Positions 18,769-26,657 of a stretch of 59,757 nt of DNA are shown here, piece by piece. The stretch spans positions 1 to 59,757 of the forward strand of contig CALWDZ010000003.1 of the NCBI GenBank assembly GCA_944376845.1, read 5' to 3'. Origin of the DNA: an uncultured Clostridia bacterium (GTDB taxonomy: Bacteria > Bacillota > Clostridia > Christensenellales > UBA1242). A program made the translations under genes and the position numbers. The notes under the pieces are model-generated. The model ran no database searches. It was not told the DNA's origin and saw only the letters and a list, made by a program, of their open reading frames with translations. Positions within the stretch are counted from its first letter, which is position 1, and every line of letters begins with the position of its first letter.

Positions 18769-20166
18769 ATGCAAAAAAAGACAAAGATTATTGCCACACT
18801 TGGTCCTAGTAGCGACAGTGTGAGTAAAATGGTAAGTTTAGTTATGTCGGGCGTGAATGTGTTTAGAATAAATTTAAGTCATTCATCCCCCGAGATTATA
18901 AAACAATATATAGAAAAAATATCTATTGTGCGAAAAAAAGTTAAACAGCCAGTGGCTATTATGATAGATACTCGCGGGCCAGAGATAAGAGTAAAAAAGT
19001 TTAAAAATGGCAAAGTGCAATTAAAACGCGGAAGTTTATTTTCATTTTTTGACGGCGAAACTCTTGGTGATGAAAATGGAGTTGCTATAACTCAAAAAAT
19101 TTGCATTAAAGATGCAAAAGTTGGTGGACTTATTCTTGCAAATGATGGAAGAATGAAGTTTAAAATTTTAAAAAAAGAACCTAATTGCCTAGTCTGCAAA
19201 GTCCTTACAAGTGGAGAACTTAGAAACAATAAAAGTTTATCTTTCAAGGCTCAACACTTTAATTTTGAATATCTAAATGAAGAAGATAAAAAAGATTTAA
19301 AGTTGGCACTAGGGCTTGGTATTGAATATATTAGTGCCAGTTTTGTAAATACAAAAGATGATTTGGTTGCATTGAAAAACTATGTTTACCAATATGATAA
19401 AGATGTCAAGATAATTGCGAAGATAGAAAACCAAACCGGGCTTAAAAACCTTGATGAAATTGGAGCAAACTGTGATGGTCTTATGGTTGCTCGTGGAGAT
19501 TTGGGAGTTGAAGCAAGTTTTGAAAAATTGCCAGTTTATCAACGCCAAATAATTTCGGCGGCGCATAAACATAGTATTTTAAGCATTGTTGCAACTGAGA
19601 TGCTTGAAAGTATGATAACCTCCATACGTCCAACTCGTGCAGAGATTAGCGATGTCGCCAAAGCGGTATTTGATGGAGCAGGGGCAGTTATGCTTTCTGG
19701 TGAAAGTGCTATGGGACGCGACCCCGTTGCGTGCGTTAGGGCAATGAGCAAAATTTTAAAAGAAGCGGAAAATGAGTTTGATTATCATAGCAAATTTCTC
19801 GCTATGCCAAAAATGCCACAGTCAGCAAGCGAACTTGTTATTCAGTCAGCCGTCAGTGCAAGTTTCTTTTTGAAAGTTAAAGCAATTGTGACATACACAT
19901 CAAAAGGTAAAAGTGCATTAAGACTTTCTACTCGCTTTGCAAAAGTCCCAGTGATAGCAATAACCGATAATGAAAAGACATATAATGCACTTGCACTTTA
20001 TTGTGGTTGTGTTCCATATTTAAAACATGATGAGCGTGATTTGTTTGAAAGCGTTCAAAAAGTTTGTGAAAAATATAGGCTTGCAAAAAGTGGTGACCTA
20101 GTGATCATCACAACAGGCAGTACTGATAAAATCGCAAATATGATGAAACTTGAAACAATAAAATAA
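18769..20166 (+). CDS. pyk: Pyruvate kinase
   Basis: A 465-residue enzyme that makes pyruvate and ATP from phosphoenolpyruvate and ADP in glycolysis. Visible motifs are the N-terminal KIIATLGPSS, the substrate-contact RINLSHSSPE, the metal site KIENQTGLKNLDEI and the catalytic-loop region MVARGDLGVE. The C-terminal allosteric domain is present, but the extra PEP-utiliser domain found in many Bacillus enzymes is absent. Start ATG 18769 follows AAGGTG; a GTG at 18763 falls inside that ribosome site. It is co-transcribed with serS, with a gap of 7 bases. Confidence 0.95.
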   Translation: MQKKTKIIATLGPSSDSVSKMVSLVMSGVNVFRINLSHSSPEIIKQYIEKISIVRKKVKQPVAIMIDTRGPEIRVKKFKNGKVQLKRGSLFSFFDGETLGDENGVAITQKICIKDAKVGGLILANDGRMKFKILKKEPNCLVCKVLTSGELRNNKSLSFKAQHFNFEYLNEEDKKDLKLALGLGIEYISASFVNTKDDLVALKNYVYQYDKDVKIIAKIENQTGLKNLDEIGANCDGLMVARGDLGVEASFEKLPVYQRQIISAAHKHSILSIVATEMLESMITSIRPTRAEISDVAKAVFDGAGAVMLSGESAMGRDPVACVRAMSKILKEAENEFDYHSKFLAMPKMPQSASELVIQSAVSASFFLKVKAIVTYTSKGKSALRLSTRFAKVPVIAITDNEKTYNALALYCGCVPYLKHDERDLFESVQKVCEKYRLAKSGDLVIITTGSTDKIANMMKLETIK

Positions 20167-20177
20167 TTGAAATAAAA

Positions 20178-20211
20178 AAAATTTTGTGCTAAATTTATAT
20201 TAGCACATTTT
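20178..20211 (+). terminator. Terminator of serS-pyk
   Basis: TGTGCTAA (20185-20192) pairs with TTAGCACA (20200-20207), flanked by A-rich and T-rich tracts, just before the tRNA gene. Confidence 0.6.
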
Positions 20212-20301
20212 GGAAGGATGTCAGAGTGGTCGAATGTGCTGGTCTCGAAAACCGGTATACCCGAAAGGGTATCATGGGTTCAAATCCCATTCCTTCCGCC
20301 A
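20212..20301 (+). tRNA. tRNA-Ser (CGA)
   Basis: The acceptor stem pairs GGAAGGA with TCCTTCC. The anticodon arm CTGGT / ACCGG encloses loop CTCGAAA, giving anticodon CGA. A long variable arm (TATACCCGAAAGGGTATC) is typical of tRNA-Ser. The T-loop is GTTCAAATC, and discriminator G plus CCA are encoded. Confidence 0.95.
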
Positions 20302-20324
20302 ACTCTAAGAGTGCTACAAGCCTT

Positions 20325-20953
20325 AATTTCTCCTTTTGTGTTAAACTTTGGTTTGTAGCCTAACAAAATTTAAAAACACAAAAGGAGAAAAAATGTTAAA
20401 ATCAGTAAACATAAATAGTTTAGCACATACGACTTGGAATTGCAAATACCACATAGTGTTTGCACCAAAGTATAGGAGAAAGGTATTCTTTGGACAAAAG
20501 CGATTGGAGATAGGAGCAATTCTAAGGAGTTTGTGCGAATATAAAAAAAATTAATATAATAGAGGCTGAGATTTGTCCAGATCATGTACACATGCTGGTA
20601 GAGATACCACCCAAAATGAGCGTGTCGGGGTTTATGGGGTATTTAAAGGGTAAAAGTACAGTATTAATATATCAAAGATTTACGAATTTATTTTTAAAAT
20701 ATAGACATCGCGAATTTTGGTGTACGGGGTACTATGTGGATACTATAGGGAAGAACGCAAAGAAGATAAAAGAGTATATCGCGAACCAATTAAAAGAAGA
20801 TAGGGGGATAGAGCAAATGACGATGGCAGAAATAATAGACCCATTCAAAAGAAGATAGTGGTTCGTGAAACGCAAAGTAGCCTACGCGCTTTACGCGTTG
20901 CTAGAACAAGGGGTTTTACCCCAATTTGAAAAACCACGGGTTTTACCCGTGGG
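20325..20953 (+). mobile_element. IS200-type element, copy 1 (frameshifted)
   Basis: The left boundary is inferred from identity with copy 2, starting at AATTTCTCC 24 bases after the tRNA-Ser(CGA). A 16-bp inverted repeat (20327-20342 with 20375-20390) precedes tnpA and contains its ribosome site. The 3' side carries hairpins ACGCG/CGCGT, GGGG-TTTTA-CCCC and CCACGGG-TTTTA-CCCGTGG. There are no long terminal inverted repeats and no second gene, as expected for IS200. The right end is approximate. Confidence 0.75.
20393..20858 (+). pseudogene. tnpA: IS200 TnpA transposase, broken by +1 base
   Basis: An HUH single-strand transposase of the IS200/IS605 family in two frames. The first part runs from ATG 20393 to the stop at 20552-20554. 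The second part, in the +1 frame, resumes through IIEAEICPDHVHML (the HUH pair) and GYYVDTIGKN (the likely catalytic tyrosine) to DPFKRR. Against copy 2 the segment around 20530-20545 has one extra base, in a run of eight A. The rest of the reading frame is intact, so the break is recent, or is bypassed by slippage. Near-identical to copy 2 over the first 50 codons. Confidence 0.8.
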
Positions 20954-20960
20954 ATTTTTA
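20929..20960. terminator. Bidirectional terminator at IS200 copy 1 / SIMPL gene
   Basis: CCACGGG-TTTTA-CCCGTGG (20934-20952) has a T run after it on the plus strand and AAAAA before it, which gives a T run on the minus strand. It lies 10 bases beyond the stop of the minus-strand SIMPL gene. Confidence 0.65.
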
Positions 20961-20962
20961 TT

Positions 20963-21832
20963 TTAAATTCCTTGTACTTTTTGTCTTGGTTGTGTTGTTC
21001 TTCTAGATATAGTGCGCGTATTGTTTTGTTCATCAGTTTTAGGTGCTTCGTTTTCTGGGGTGACAGGTGATACTTCTTTGTCTGGAGTGTTTGGTTCAAC
21101 TTGAGGATTTTCGTTTTGATTTTGATTTTGGTTTGGGGTAGAGTTGTCAGTTGAAGGAAGTTGCTCAGGTTGGTTATTATTTGGTGTGTTTTCTATACCA
21201 TTTATCTGAAATTTTGCTTTTACACACGCTTCAACTCTTATTTCTCCGTTTTGTTCATGACTGTAAAGGCTTACTTCAAACATATCTTTTAAGGTTATAT
21301 TGCCATAAAGTGCTTTTGCTTTTTGTTCGGCATCATCTTTTGCTTTTGTAAGTGCTTGATTGTAAGCATCTTGTTTGTTACTGAGTTCTAGGCATGCACC
21401 ATGGAAACTTGTTGCTCCATTTTGTGCAACTGCTGAGATTATTTCATCTCTATTTTCTGGATTTGTTGAAGTTATAACAAAGTTGCAATTAAATTGATAT
21501 TGCAAAGTGCCGGCATGTGAAATTGGATAACTTGAAAAATATCCAATATTTACTTTTGCATCTGTATCGATGTTTTTAATTGCATTTTTTATTGTGTCAA
21601 GTTGAGTATTTAAATCTGTGTTACCATTTTCAAGAGTATCTGAAACTTTTGTAAGCCCGAAATTTAGTTCAACGGTATCTGCTTCTGTAAATATTTCGCC
21701 ATATCCCATTGTCATAACATATTGGGCATTTTCATCATCAGCAAAAGTTGGCTGGTTTTGGTCTTGAACTACTGTTCCAAGTGTTAAACATAGCACTAAT
21801 ACCAAAAGCATTGAAATAAATGTTTTTTTCAT
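20963..21832 (-). CDS. Secreted SIMPL (DUF541) domain protein
   Basis: A 289-residue protein with an N-terminal signal peptide (MKKTFISMLLVLVLCLTLG, cleavage probably after the alanine of TFADD). Residues about 35-215 match the SIMPL/DUF541 fold, with the periodic pattern GYGEIFTEADTVELNFGL and the ending KAKFQIN. The last 75 or so residues are a low-complexity N/Q/P/E/T linker and a basic end (RRTTQPRQKVQGI), suggesting wall or surface association. AAAGGAGAA precedes the ATG. SIMPL proteins are periplasmic or extracellular with poorly defined roles, often linked to stress. It stands alone. Confidence 0.8.
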   Translation of the reverse strand: MKKTFISMLLVLVLCLTLGTVVQDQNQPTFADDENAQYVMTMGYGEIFTEADTVELNFGLTKVSDTLENGNTDLNTQLDTIKNAIKNIDTDAKVNIGYFSSYPISHAGTLQYQFNCNFVITSTNPENRDEIISAVAQNGATSFHGACLELSNKQDAYNQALTKAKDDAEQKAKALYGNITLKDMFEVSLYSHEQNGEIRVEACVKAKFQINGIENTPNNNQPEQLPSTDNSTPNQNQNQNENPQVEPNTPDKEVSPVTPENEAPKTDEQNNTRTISRRTTQPRQKVQGI

Positions 21833-21991
21833 AATTTTCTCCTTTTACGTCTTTAATTTGTGAAAATAACAAGAAATTATCATAAAAAAAATGTCATATT
21901 TGGGGTATTAAATAGTTTTTTTGTATTCTTTTCTAATCATCAGGGAAGGTACAGTTGATATGACAATGTCATGCTTGAATCATAGTAAAAG

Positions 21992-22021
21992 TTGATTAAA
22001 TTTTTATTTATTTAACATAAT
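21992..22021 (+). promoter_or_regulatory. ligD promoter, predicted leaderless start
   Basis: TTGATT 21992-21997, spacer 18, CATAAT 22016-22021; the ATG is at 22028, only 6 bases beyond the -10, and no Shine-Dalgarno is present. The rest of 21833-22027 shows no gene. Confidence 0.5.
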
Positions 22022-22027
22022 ATTTTT

Positions 22028-24250
22028 ATGAAATTAAAAGAGTATAAAGACAAAAGAGATTTTTCAAAGACAAAAGAGCCTAAAAGTAGTGGAAAGGCGC
22101 ACAAAAATCCAATTTTTGTTGTTCAACACCATTTTGCAAGGAGGGAGCATTATGATTTTCGCCTTGAATATAACGGCGTTTTATTATCGTGGGCAGTGCC
22201 AAAAGGTGTTCCAACAACCACAAAAGATAAAAGACTAGCCGTAAAAGTTGAAGACCATCCAATAAGTTACGCAAATTTTAGTGGAACAATTCCAAAAGGT
22301 GAATATGGTGCAGGAGTCGTTGAAATATTTGATAGTGGTACATATATAGCGAACCAAAGTTTTAAAAGTGGGCTTAAAGAAGGTGCGTTAAAGTTTTCTT
22401 TAAATGGTAAAAAACTTAAGGGGAACTATGCTTTAATTCGCACACAAATGGACAAAAAGCAAGATAATTGGCTTTTAATAAAAGAAAAAACATCTAAAAA
22501 TCCGTTTAGTAAAATAAGTGTTGAACTTGCCACCCTTTTAGAGCAAGTTCCAGAAAATGATAATGACTATGCCTATGAAGTAAAATTTGATGGGTATAGA
22601 ATTGTTGCATATATTGAAGGCGGAGAAGTTAGACTTGAAAGTCGTAATCACATAGATTTTACTCAAAAGTTTGATAGTATTACACAATCATTAAAAACAT
22701 TTTTTGGGAATAGAAGTCTGGTGTTTGATGGTGAAATTATAGTTTGTGATGAAAATGGTAGGTCAGATTTTAATTTGTTACATAAGTATCTTAGGGGTGA
22801 AAATTTTGTGCCTATTTATGCTATTTTTGATATATTGGCAAAAGACGGTGACGATTTAAGAGAACAAACTTACCTTTGTAGGAAAAAGATATTGAATCAG
22901 GAGTTAAAAAATTGTCCTGATAATTTGCTTTATGTAACACACGTTATTGGTGGTGGTGAAAAGTGTTTTGAATTTGCCAAGAAAAATAATCTTGAGGGAA
23001 TTATTGGTAAACTAAAAAATTCAAAGTATATTGGAGAGCGAAGCTACGATTGGATAAAAATTAAGTGTACAAAACTTGAAGAGTTTGTTATTGGTGGCTA
23101 TACTCTGTCTAAAGACAAAAGCGAGTTAAATGCTCTTCTTCTTGGAAAATTTGTCAATGGAAAGTTTGAATATGTTGGTAAAGTCGGTACAGGATTTGAT
23201 ACTAACGATAAAAATCAAATTAGGCAAAAATTAGATAAATTTAAAAGAAAAACATCACCTTTTAAAAAAAAATTTGCGCAAAATGAGCATACAGTGTTTG
23301 TTTCGCCTAATATTGTTGTGCAAATTCAATTTAGTGAATATACCGAGGATGGTAGTTTACGGCATCCTTCATTTAAAGGAATTAGAGAAGACAAGACTAG
23401 CACTGAATTAAAAAATCAACCAAGTAACGATGATGATTTTAAAGTGAAAAATGGAGATAAGATTTATTTTCCAAAAGATAAAATTACAAAACAAGATTTG
23501 GTAGATTATTACAATAAAGTTGCAAATAATATGCTTTTATATATTGAAAATAGATTTTTAAGTGTAATTCGTTGTCCGGATGGAATAAAAGGGCAGGTGT
23601 TTTTTCAAAAGCATTTAGATGGAAAACTTGAAGGAATTAAAACAAAAAATGATTATTTTTATATTATTTCAAAACTAGGACTATTTTCTTTAATTTCTCT
23701 TGGCGTTGTAGAATTTCATCCTTGGTGCTGTGTTTATGATAATTTAAGTCGCCCAGATGTTATAGTTTTTGACCTTGACCCTGGTGATGATGTAAATTTA
23801 GATAAAGTAAGGCTTTGTGCAAAAAGGTTAGAAAAAATATTAAAAGAGTTGACCCTTGAGTGTTTTATTAAAACTAGTGGTGGCAAGGGGTATCATATTG
23901 TTGTGCCATTATCACAAAGCGTAACTTGGTCTAAGTTTGAAAAGTTTTGTAAAGATGTCGCATTGCTTATGGAAAGCAAGTGGCCAGATGAGTACACGAC
24001 AAATATTAGAAAAAATGAGCGACAAGGTAAAATTTTTATAGATTATTTGAGAAATAAAAAAGGGCAAACAAGTGTTGCCCCATATTCTGTACGTGCACGC
24101 GATGGTGCGACTGTTTCGGTTCCAATATCTTGGTCTGAACTTGATACTATTGCACCGCAAGATATTACTATTAAGAATATTGATAAAAGACTTAAGAAAA
24201 ATCCATGGAAAAATTATTTTGAAGTAAAACAAAATCAAAAAATTAAATAA
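22028..24250 (+). CDS. ligD: Multidomain ATP-dependent DNA ligase LigD (PE-LIG-POL)
   Basis: A 740-residue repair enzyme of bacterial non-homologous end joining. Residues about 1-160 are the 3'-phosphoesterase domain (HH at 34-35, HYDFRLE from 41, GTIPKGEYGAG). Residues about 170-440 are the ATP-dependent ligase with adenylated Lys186 in KFDGYR, then EGIIGK and WIKIK. Residues about 490-740 are the primase-polymerase domain with metal-binding FDLDPGDD and KTSGGKGYHIVVPL. This domain order is the Pseudomonas type, unlike Bacillus (LIG-POL) or Mycobacterium (POL-PE-LIG). The usual partner Ku is not in this window. No ribosome site precedes the ATG. Confidence 0.93.
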   Translation: MKLKEYKDKRDFSKTKEPKSSGKAHKNPIFVVQHHFARREHYDFRLEYNGVLLSWAVPKGVPTTTKDKRLAVKVEDHPISYANFSGTIPKGEYGAGVVEIFDSGTYIANQSFKSGLKEGALKFSLNGKKLKGNYALIRTQMDKKQDNWLLIKEKTSKNPFSKISVELATLLEQVPENDNDYAYEVKFDGYRIVAYIEGGEVRLESRNHIDFTQKFDSITQSLKTFFGNRSLVFDGEIIVCDENGRSDFNLLHKYLRGENFVPIYAIFDILAKDGDDLREQTYLCRKKILNQELKNCPDNLLYVTHVIGGGEKCFEFAKKNNLEGIIGKLKNSKYIGERSYDWIKIKCTKLEEFVIGGYTLSKDKSELNALLLGKFVNGKFEYVGKVGTGFDTNDKNQIRQKLDKFKRKTSPFKKKFAQNEHTVFVSPNIVVQIQFSEYTEDGSLRHPSFKGIREDKTSTELKNQPSNDDDFKVKNGDKIYFPKDKITKQDLVDYYNKVANNMLLYIENRFLSVIRCPDGIKGQVFFQKHLDGKLEGIKTKNDYFYIISKLGLFSLISLGVVEFHPWCCVYDNLSRPDVIVFDLDPGDDVNLDKVRLCAKRLEKILKELTLECFIKTSGGKGYHIVVPLSQSVTWSKFEKFCKDVALLMESKWPDEYTTNIRKNERQGKIFIDYLRNKKGQTSVAPYSVRARDGATVSVPISWSELDTIAPQDITIKNIDKRLKKNPWKNYFEVKQNQKIK

Positions 24251-24264
24251 AATCGAAAATTTAT

Positions 24265-25677
24265 TTATGCAGCATAAGTATCTTCAATTGAAGTTCTACC
24301 TTCAAGATTTTCTAAGAAAATTGCTTTATCTGTACTAGAATTGCCTATTGCTATGCTAGCTTCATTTGCGACTTCTCCAGTTGTTATACCATCTGTAAGA
24401 GATGGGGCATTTTCAGGGCAGGTGTAGTTTAGTATGAAATTGATTGCAGGACTAAATTTGCAATTTATTGTTCCGCTTTGTGAAGATATATAATTTTTTA
24501 AAAGAAGATTTGCAAAATTTACATTTATTGTACCATTATTAGATTTTAAATTTACAATTCCTTGATCTTCGGCGTAAGACCCAGTATTTAGGTCGGATAC
24601 TGTATCGATAGTAACATCAATCCTTCCTGACTCAGTTGACACCCACAAAAATGACGTTGCTTTATTAATTGTTACATTTCCTGAAGTTGTTGTAATATCT
24701 CCACGACCATTAAGGGTTTCTATTGTTATGTCTGAAGATTCTGCTTGTGGCAAAAGGACATCCCCATTTATTGTGCCAACAGTAATATTGGCAATTACAA
24801 CATCTTCATCACAATTAAAGTCACCGTTTATGTTATCAACTACAAGTACACCTCGTCTTGCTCTATAGTTGAAATTTGATTCAACTGTTATATTGCCAAG
24901 ATTTATAGAGGAACTTTGTGTGAATAATGTAAATTCATTAGCATTTATGTTGCCAGTTTCAATTTTGGTAGATTCTGAATTTATGGTTAGATTTCCTGTT
25001 GTTATTGCTCTTCTAAAACGAATATTGCCAGATGGGACATTTAGTGTAATATTATCTGAAATAACAGTATGAATTCCAAAAGTTACATTTGAAGAATATT
25101 CTACATTAACAGTTAGATTGTCTAAAGTATAAACATCAAGTTCGTGATGCCCAATTGTGATATCTCCACTTTCAGTAGTTATATTAATGTCAAGATTTGT
25201 ATTAGTTACATCTTCTGGAAAACTTAGCACTAAATCAATGTTGTTATTAAAAGCAAGGAACATATTTGGGGCATTTAGGCTAACGGTTAGTGTATTGTCT
25301 GATGCCGTATATCTACTTGTATAAGTATATGTGTCTTTATTTTCACTTGTCATAAGACCAGTAAGTCTTGGTTCAATAATGAATTGTACAGCACCATCTT
25401 GGCGTGTTTCAAGGCTGACATTAGCGTAGTTTGTGGTGATGTTTATTGTATCAATTTGTCCACTTGTGAAAAGCGAATCTATGCTTTGCTGATTACCACT
25501 ATCGTTAAGCGCTGTTTCAATACGCTGGGCAGAAGTATTGATATAATAACTAATCCCAAATATTTCAGTGCCTGGTGAAAAAATAAGTATAGCACCAAGA
25601 ACACAAAGCACTCCAAGTACAACAGCAATAAGTAAAAAGATGTAGAAAAGTATTCCTCTAGAAACGGTATTTTTCAT
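24265..25677 (-). CDS. Membrane-anchored DUF4097-type beta-helix protein
   Basis: A 470-residue protein. It has a short cytosolic start, one membrane helix (about residues 9-33), then an extracellular region of repeated beta-strands of the DUF4097/putative-adhesin type: recurrent DITIGHHELDVYTLDNLTVNVEY, GDITTTSGNVTI and SGRIDVTI patterns rich in Asn, Thr and Ile. The strand periodicity suggests a right-handed beta-helix displayed outside the membrane. AAGGAG lies 5 bases before the ATG. It is convergent with ligD, separated by only 14 bases with no visible terminator. Its role is unknown. Confidence 0.75.
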   Translation of the reverse strand: MKNTVSRGILFYIFLLIAVVLGVLCVLGAILIFSPGTEIFGISYYINTSAQRIETALNDSGNQQSIDSLFTSGQIDTINITTNYANVSLETRQDGAVQFIIEPRLTGLMTSENKDTYTYTSRYTASDNTLTVSLNAPNMFLAFNNNIDLVLSFPEDVTNTNLDINITTESGDITIGHHELDVYTLDNLTVNVEYSSNVTFGIHTVISDNITLNVPSGNIRFRRAITTGNLTINSESTKIETGNINANEFTLFTQSSSINLGNITVESNFNYRARRGVLVVDNINGDFNCDEDVVIANITVGTINGDVLLPQAESSDITIETLNGRGDITTTSGNVTINKATSFLWVSTESGRIDVTIDTVSDLNTGSYAEDQGIVNLKSNNGTINVNFANLLLKNYISSQSGTINCKFSPAINFILNYTCPENAPSLTDGITTGEVANEASIAIGNSSTDKAIFLENLEGRTSIEDTYAA

Positions 25678-25803
25678 ATCGTACTCCTTTGGTTAAAGTA
25701 TACCACTAAGTATATAAATTTGCAATAGTTTACATTTTTTTTTGTAAAAAGGAAAAAATAGTTGCAAAACTATTCTAAATACTGTATAATGACAAAAGTC
25801 AGT

Positions 25804-25891
25804 GGAAAGTTGGCTGAGCGGTCGAAAGCGGCGGTCTTGAAAACCGTTTTACCGAAAGGTAACTGGGGTTCGAATCCCTAACTTTCCGCCA
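25804..25891 (+). tRNA. tRNA-Ser (TGA)
   Basis: The acceptor pairs GGAAAGT with ACTTTCC. The anticodon loop CTTGAAA gives anticodon TGA. The long variable arm TTTTACCGAAAGGTAA, the T-arm CTGGGGTTCGAATCCCTA, discriminator G and encoded CCA are all present. Confidence 0.95.
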
Positions 25892-25896
25892 ATTGC

Positions 25897-25933
25897 GAGC
25901 AATCCGAACCCTTTGGGGAAGATTGCTCCTTTT
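25897..25933 (+). terminator. Terminator of tRNA-Ser(TGA)
   Basis: GAGCAATC pairs perfectly with GATTGCTC, followed by CTTTTT. A second hairpin AACCCCAGA / TCTGGGGGTT lies at 25945-25966, before IS200 copy 2. Confidence 0.75.
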
Positions 25934-25990
25934 TGTATAAATAAAACCCCAGATAGTCTGGGGGTTCGTTTTAGGTTTACCGATGAACAA

Positions 25991-26507
25991 AATTTCTCCT
26001 TTTGTGTTAAACTTTGGTTTGTAGCCTAACAAAATAAAAAAACACAAAAGGAGAAAAAATGTTAAAATCAGTAAACATAAATAGTTTAGCACATACGACT
26101 TGGAATTGCAAATACCACATAGTGTTTGCACCAAAGCATAGGAGAAAGGTATTCTTTGGACAAAAGCGATTGGAGATAGGAGCAATTCTAAGGAGTTTGT
26201 GCGAATGGAAAGAAGTTGAAATAATAGAAGCCGAAGTATGTCCAGATCATGTGCATATGTTAGTTTCAATACCACCAAAATTGAGCGTGAGTGGGTTCAT
26301 GGGATATATGAAAGGAAAGAGTAGTATACTCATATACCAAAAGTATGCAAACATGAAATTCAAATACAGGAATAGAGAATTCTGGTGTCGTGGGTATTAC
26401 GTAGATACTGTAGGAAAGAACAAGAAGGCGATAGCCGAATATATTGCGAATCAGTTAGGGTTTTACCCGTTATATGAAAAACCACCAGCTAAGGTTAAAA
26501 CTTTTTG
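25991..26507 (+). mobile_element. IS200-type element, copy 2 (3'-truncated)
   Basis: The left end is identical to copy 1 from AATTTCTCC, including the 16-bp inverted repeat (25993-26008 with 26041-26056) that embeds the ribosome site. It lies 100 bases after tRNA-Ser(TGA), beyond that gene's terminator. The right part is shortened: at about 26456 the reading frame runs directly into a GGGTTTTACCC segment like the 3' hairpins of copy 1. The right boundary is uncertain. Confidence 0.75.
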
Positions 26508-26508
26508 A
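26059..26508 (+). pseudogene. tnpA: IS200 TnpA transposase, altered C-terminus
   Basis: A 149-residue HUH transposase. It keeps the DHVHML HUH motif and the likely catalytic tyrosine in GYYVDTVGKNKK, but after ANQL the normal ending (an about 20-residue helix finishing in an EIIDPF motif in copies 1 and 3) is replaced by GFYPLYEKPPAKVKTF, read from DNA of the 3' hairpin region. Loss of that helix may inactivate it. AAAGGAG precedes the ATG inside the right arm of the leader hairpin. It may still be translated, so it could also be called a truncated CDS. Confidence 0.7.
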
Positions 26509-26606
26509 AACTAGCAAAAAAACATAATGATGCTACAAAATTGAAGAGTCGTTTTTTTATAATAGATATAGTTTTTATATCATGATAATTTTTTTTGCTA
26601 AAAATA

Positions 26607-26634
26607 TTGATTTTTCTTTTATCAATGTTATACT
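26607..26634 (+). promoter_or_regulatory. Promoter of the triple-repeat lipoprotein gene
   Basis: TTGATT 26607-26612 and TATACT 26629-26634, spacer 16; AAGGAGG follows at 26643-26649. Confidence 0.55.
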
Positions 26635-26657
26635 AAAGCCAATAAGGAGGTTTCTGT

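Noticed and set aside
20301..20325. tRNA-borne integration site for IS200 copy 1
   Set aside because: IS200 elements do not integrate by site-specific recombination at tRNA ends, and the tRNA 3' end is not repeated on the far side.
25799..26278. 159-codon minus-strand frame across tRNA-Ser(TGA) and IS200 copy 2
   Set aside because: It reads through a tRNA gene and the antisense of tnpA, so it is a shadow frame.
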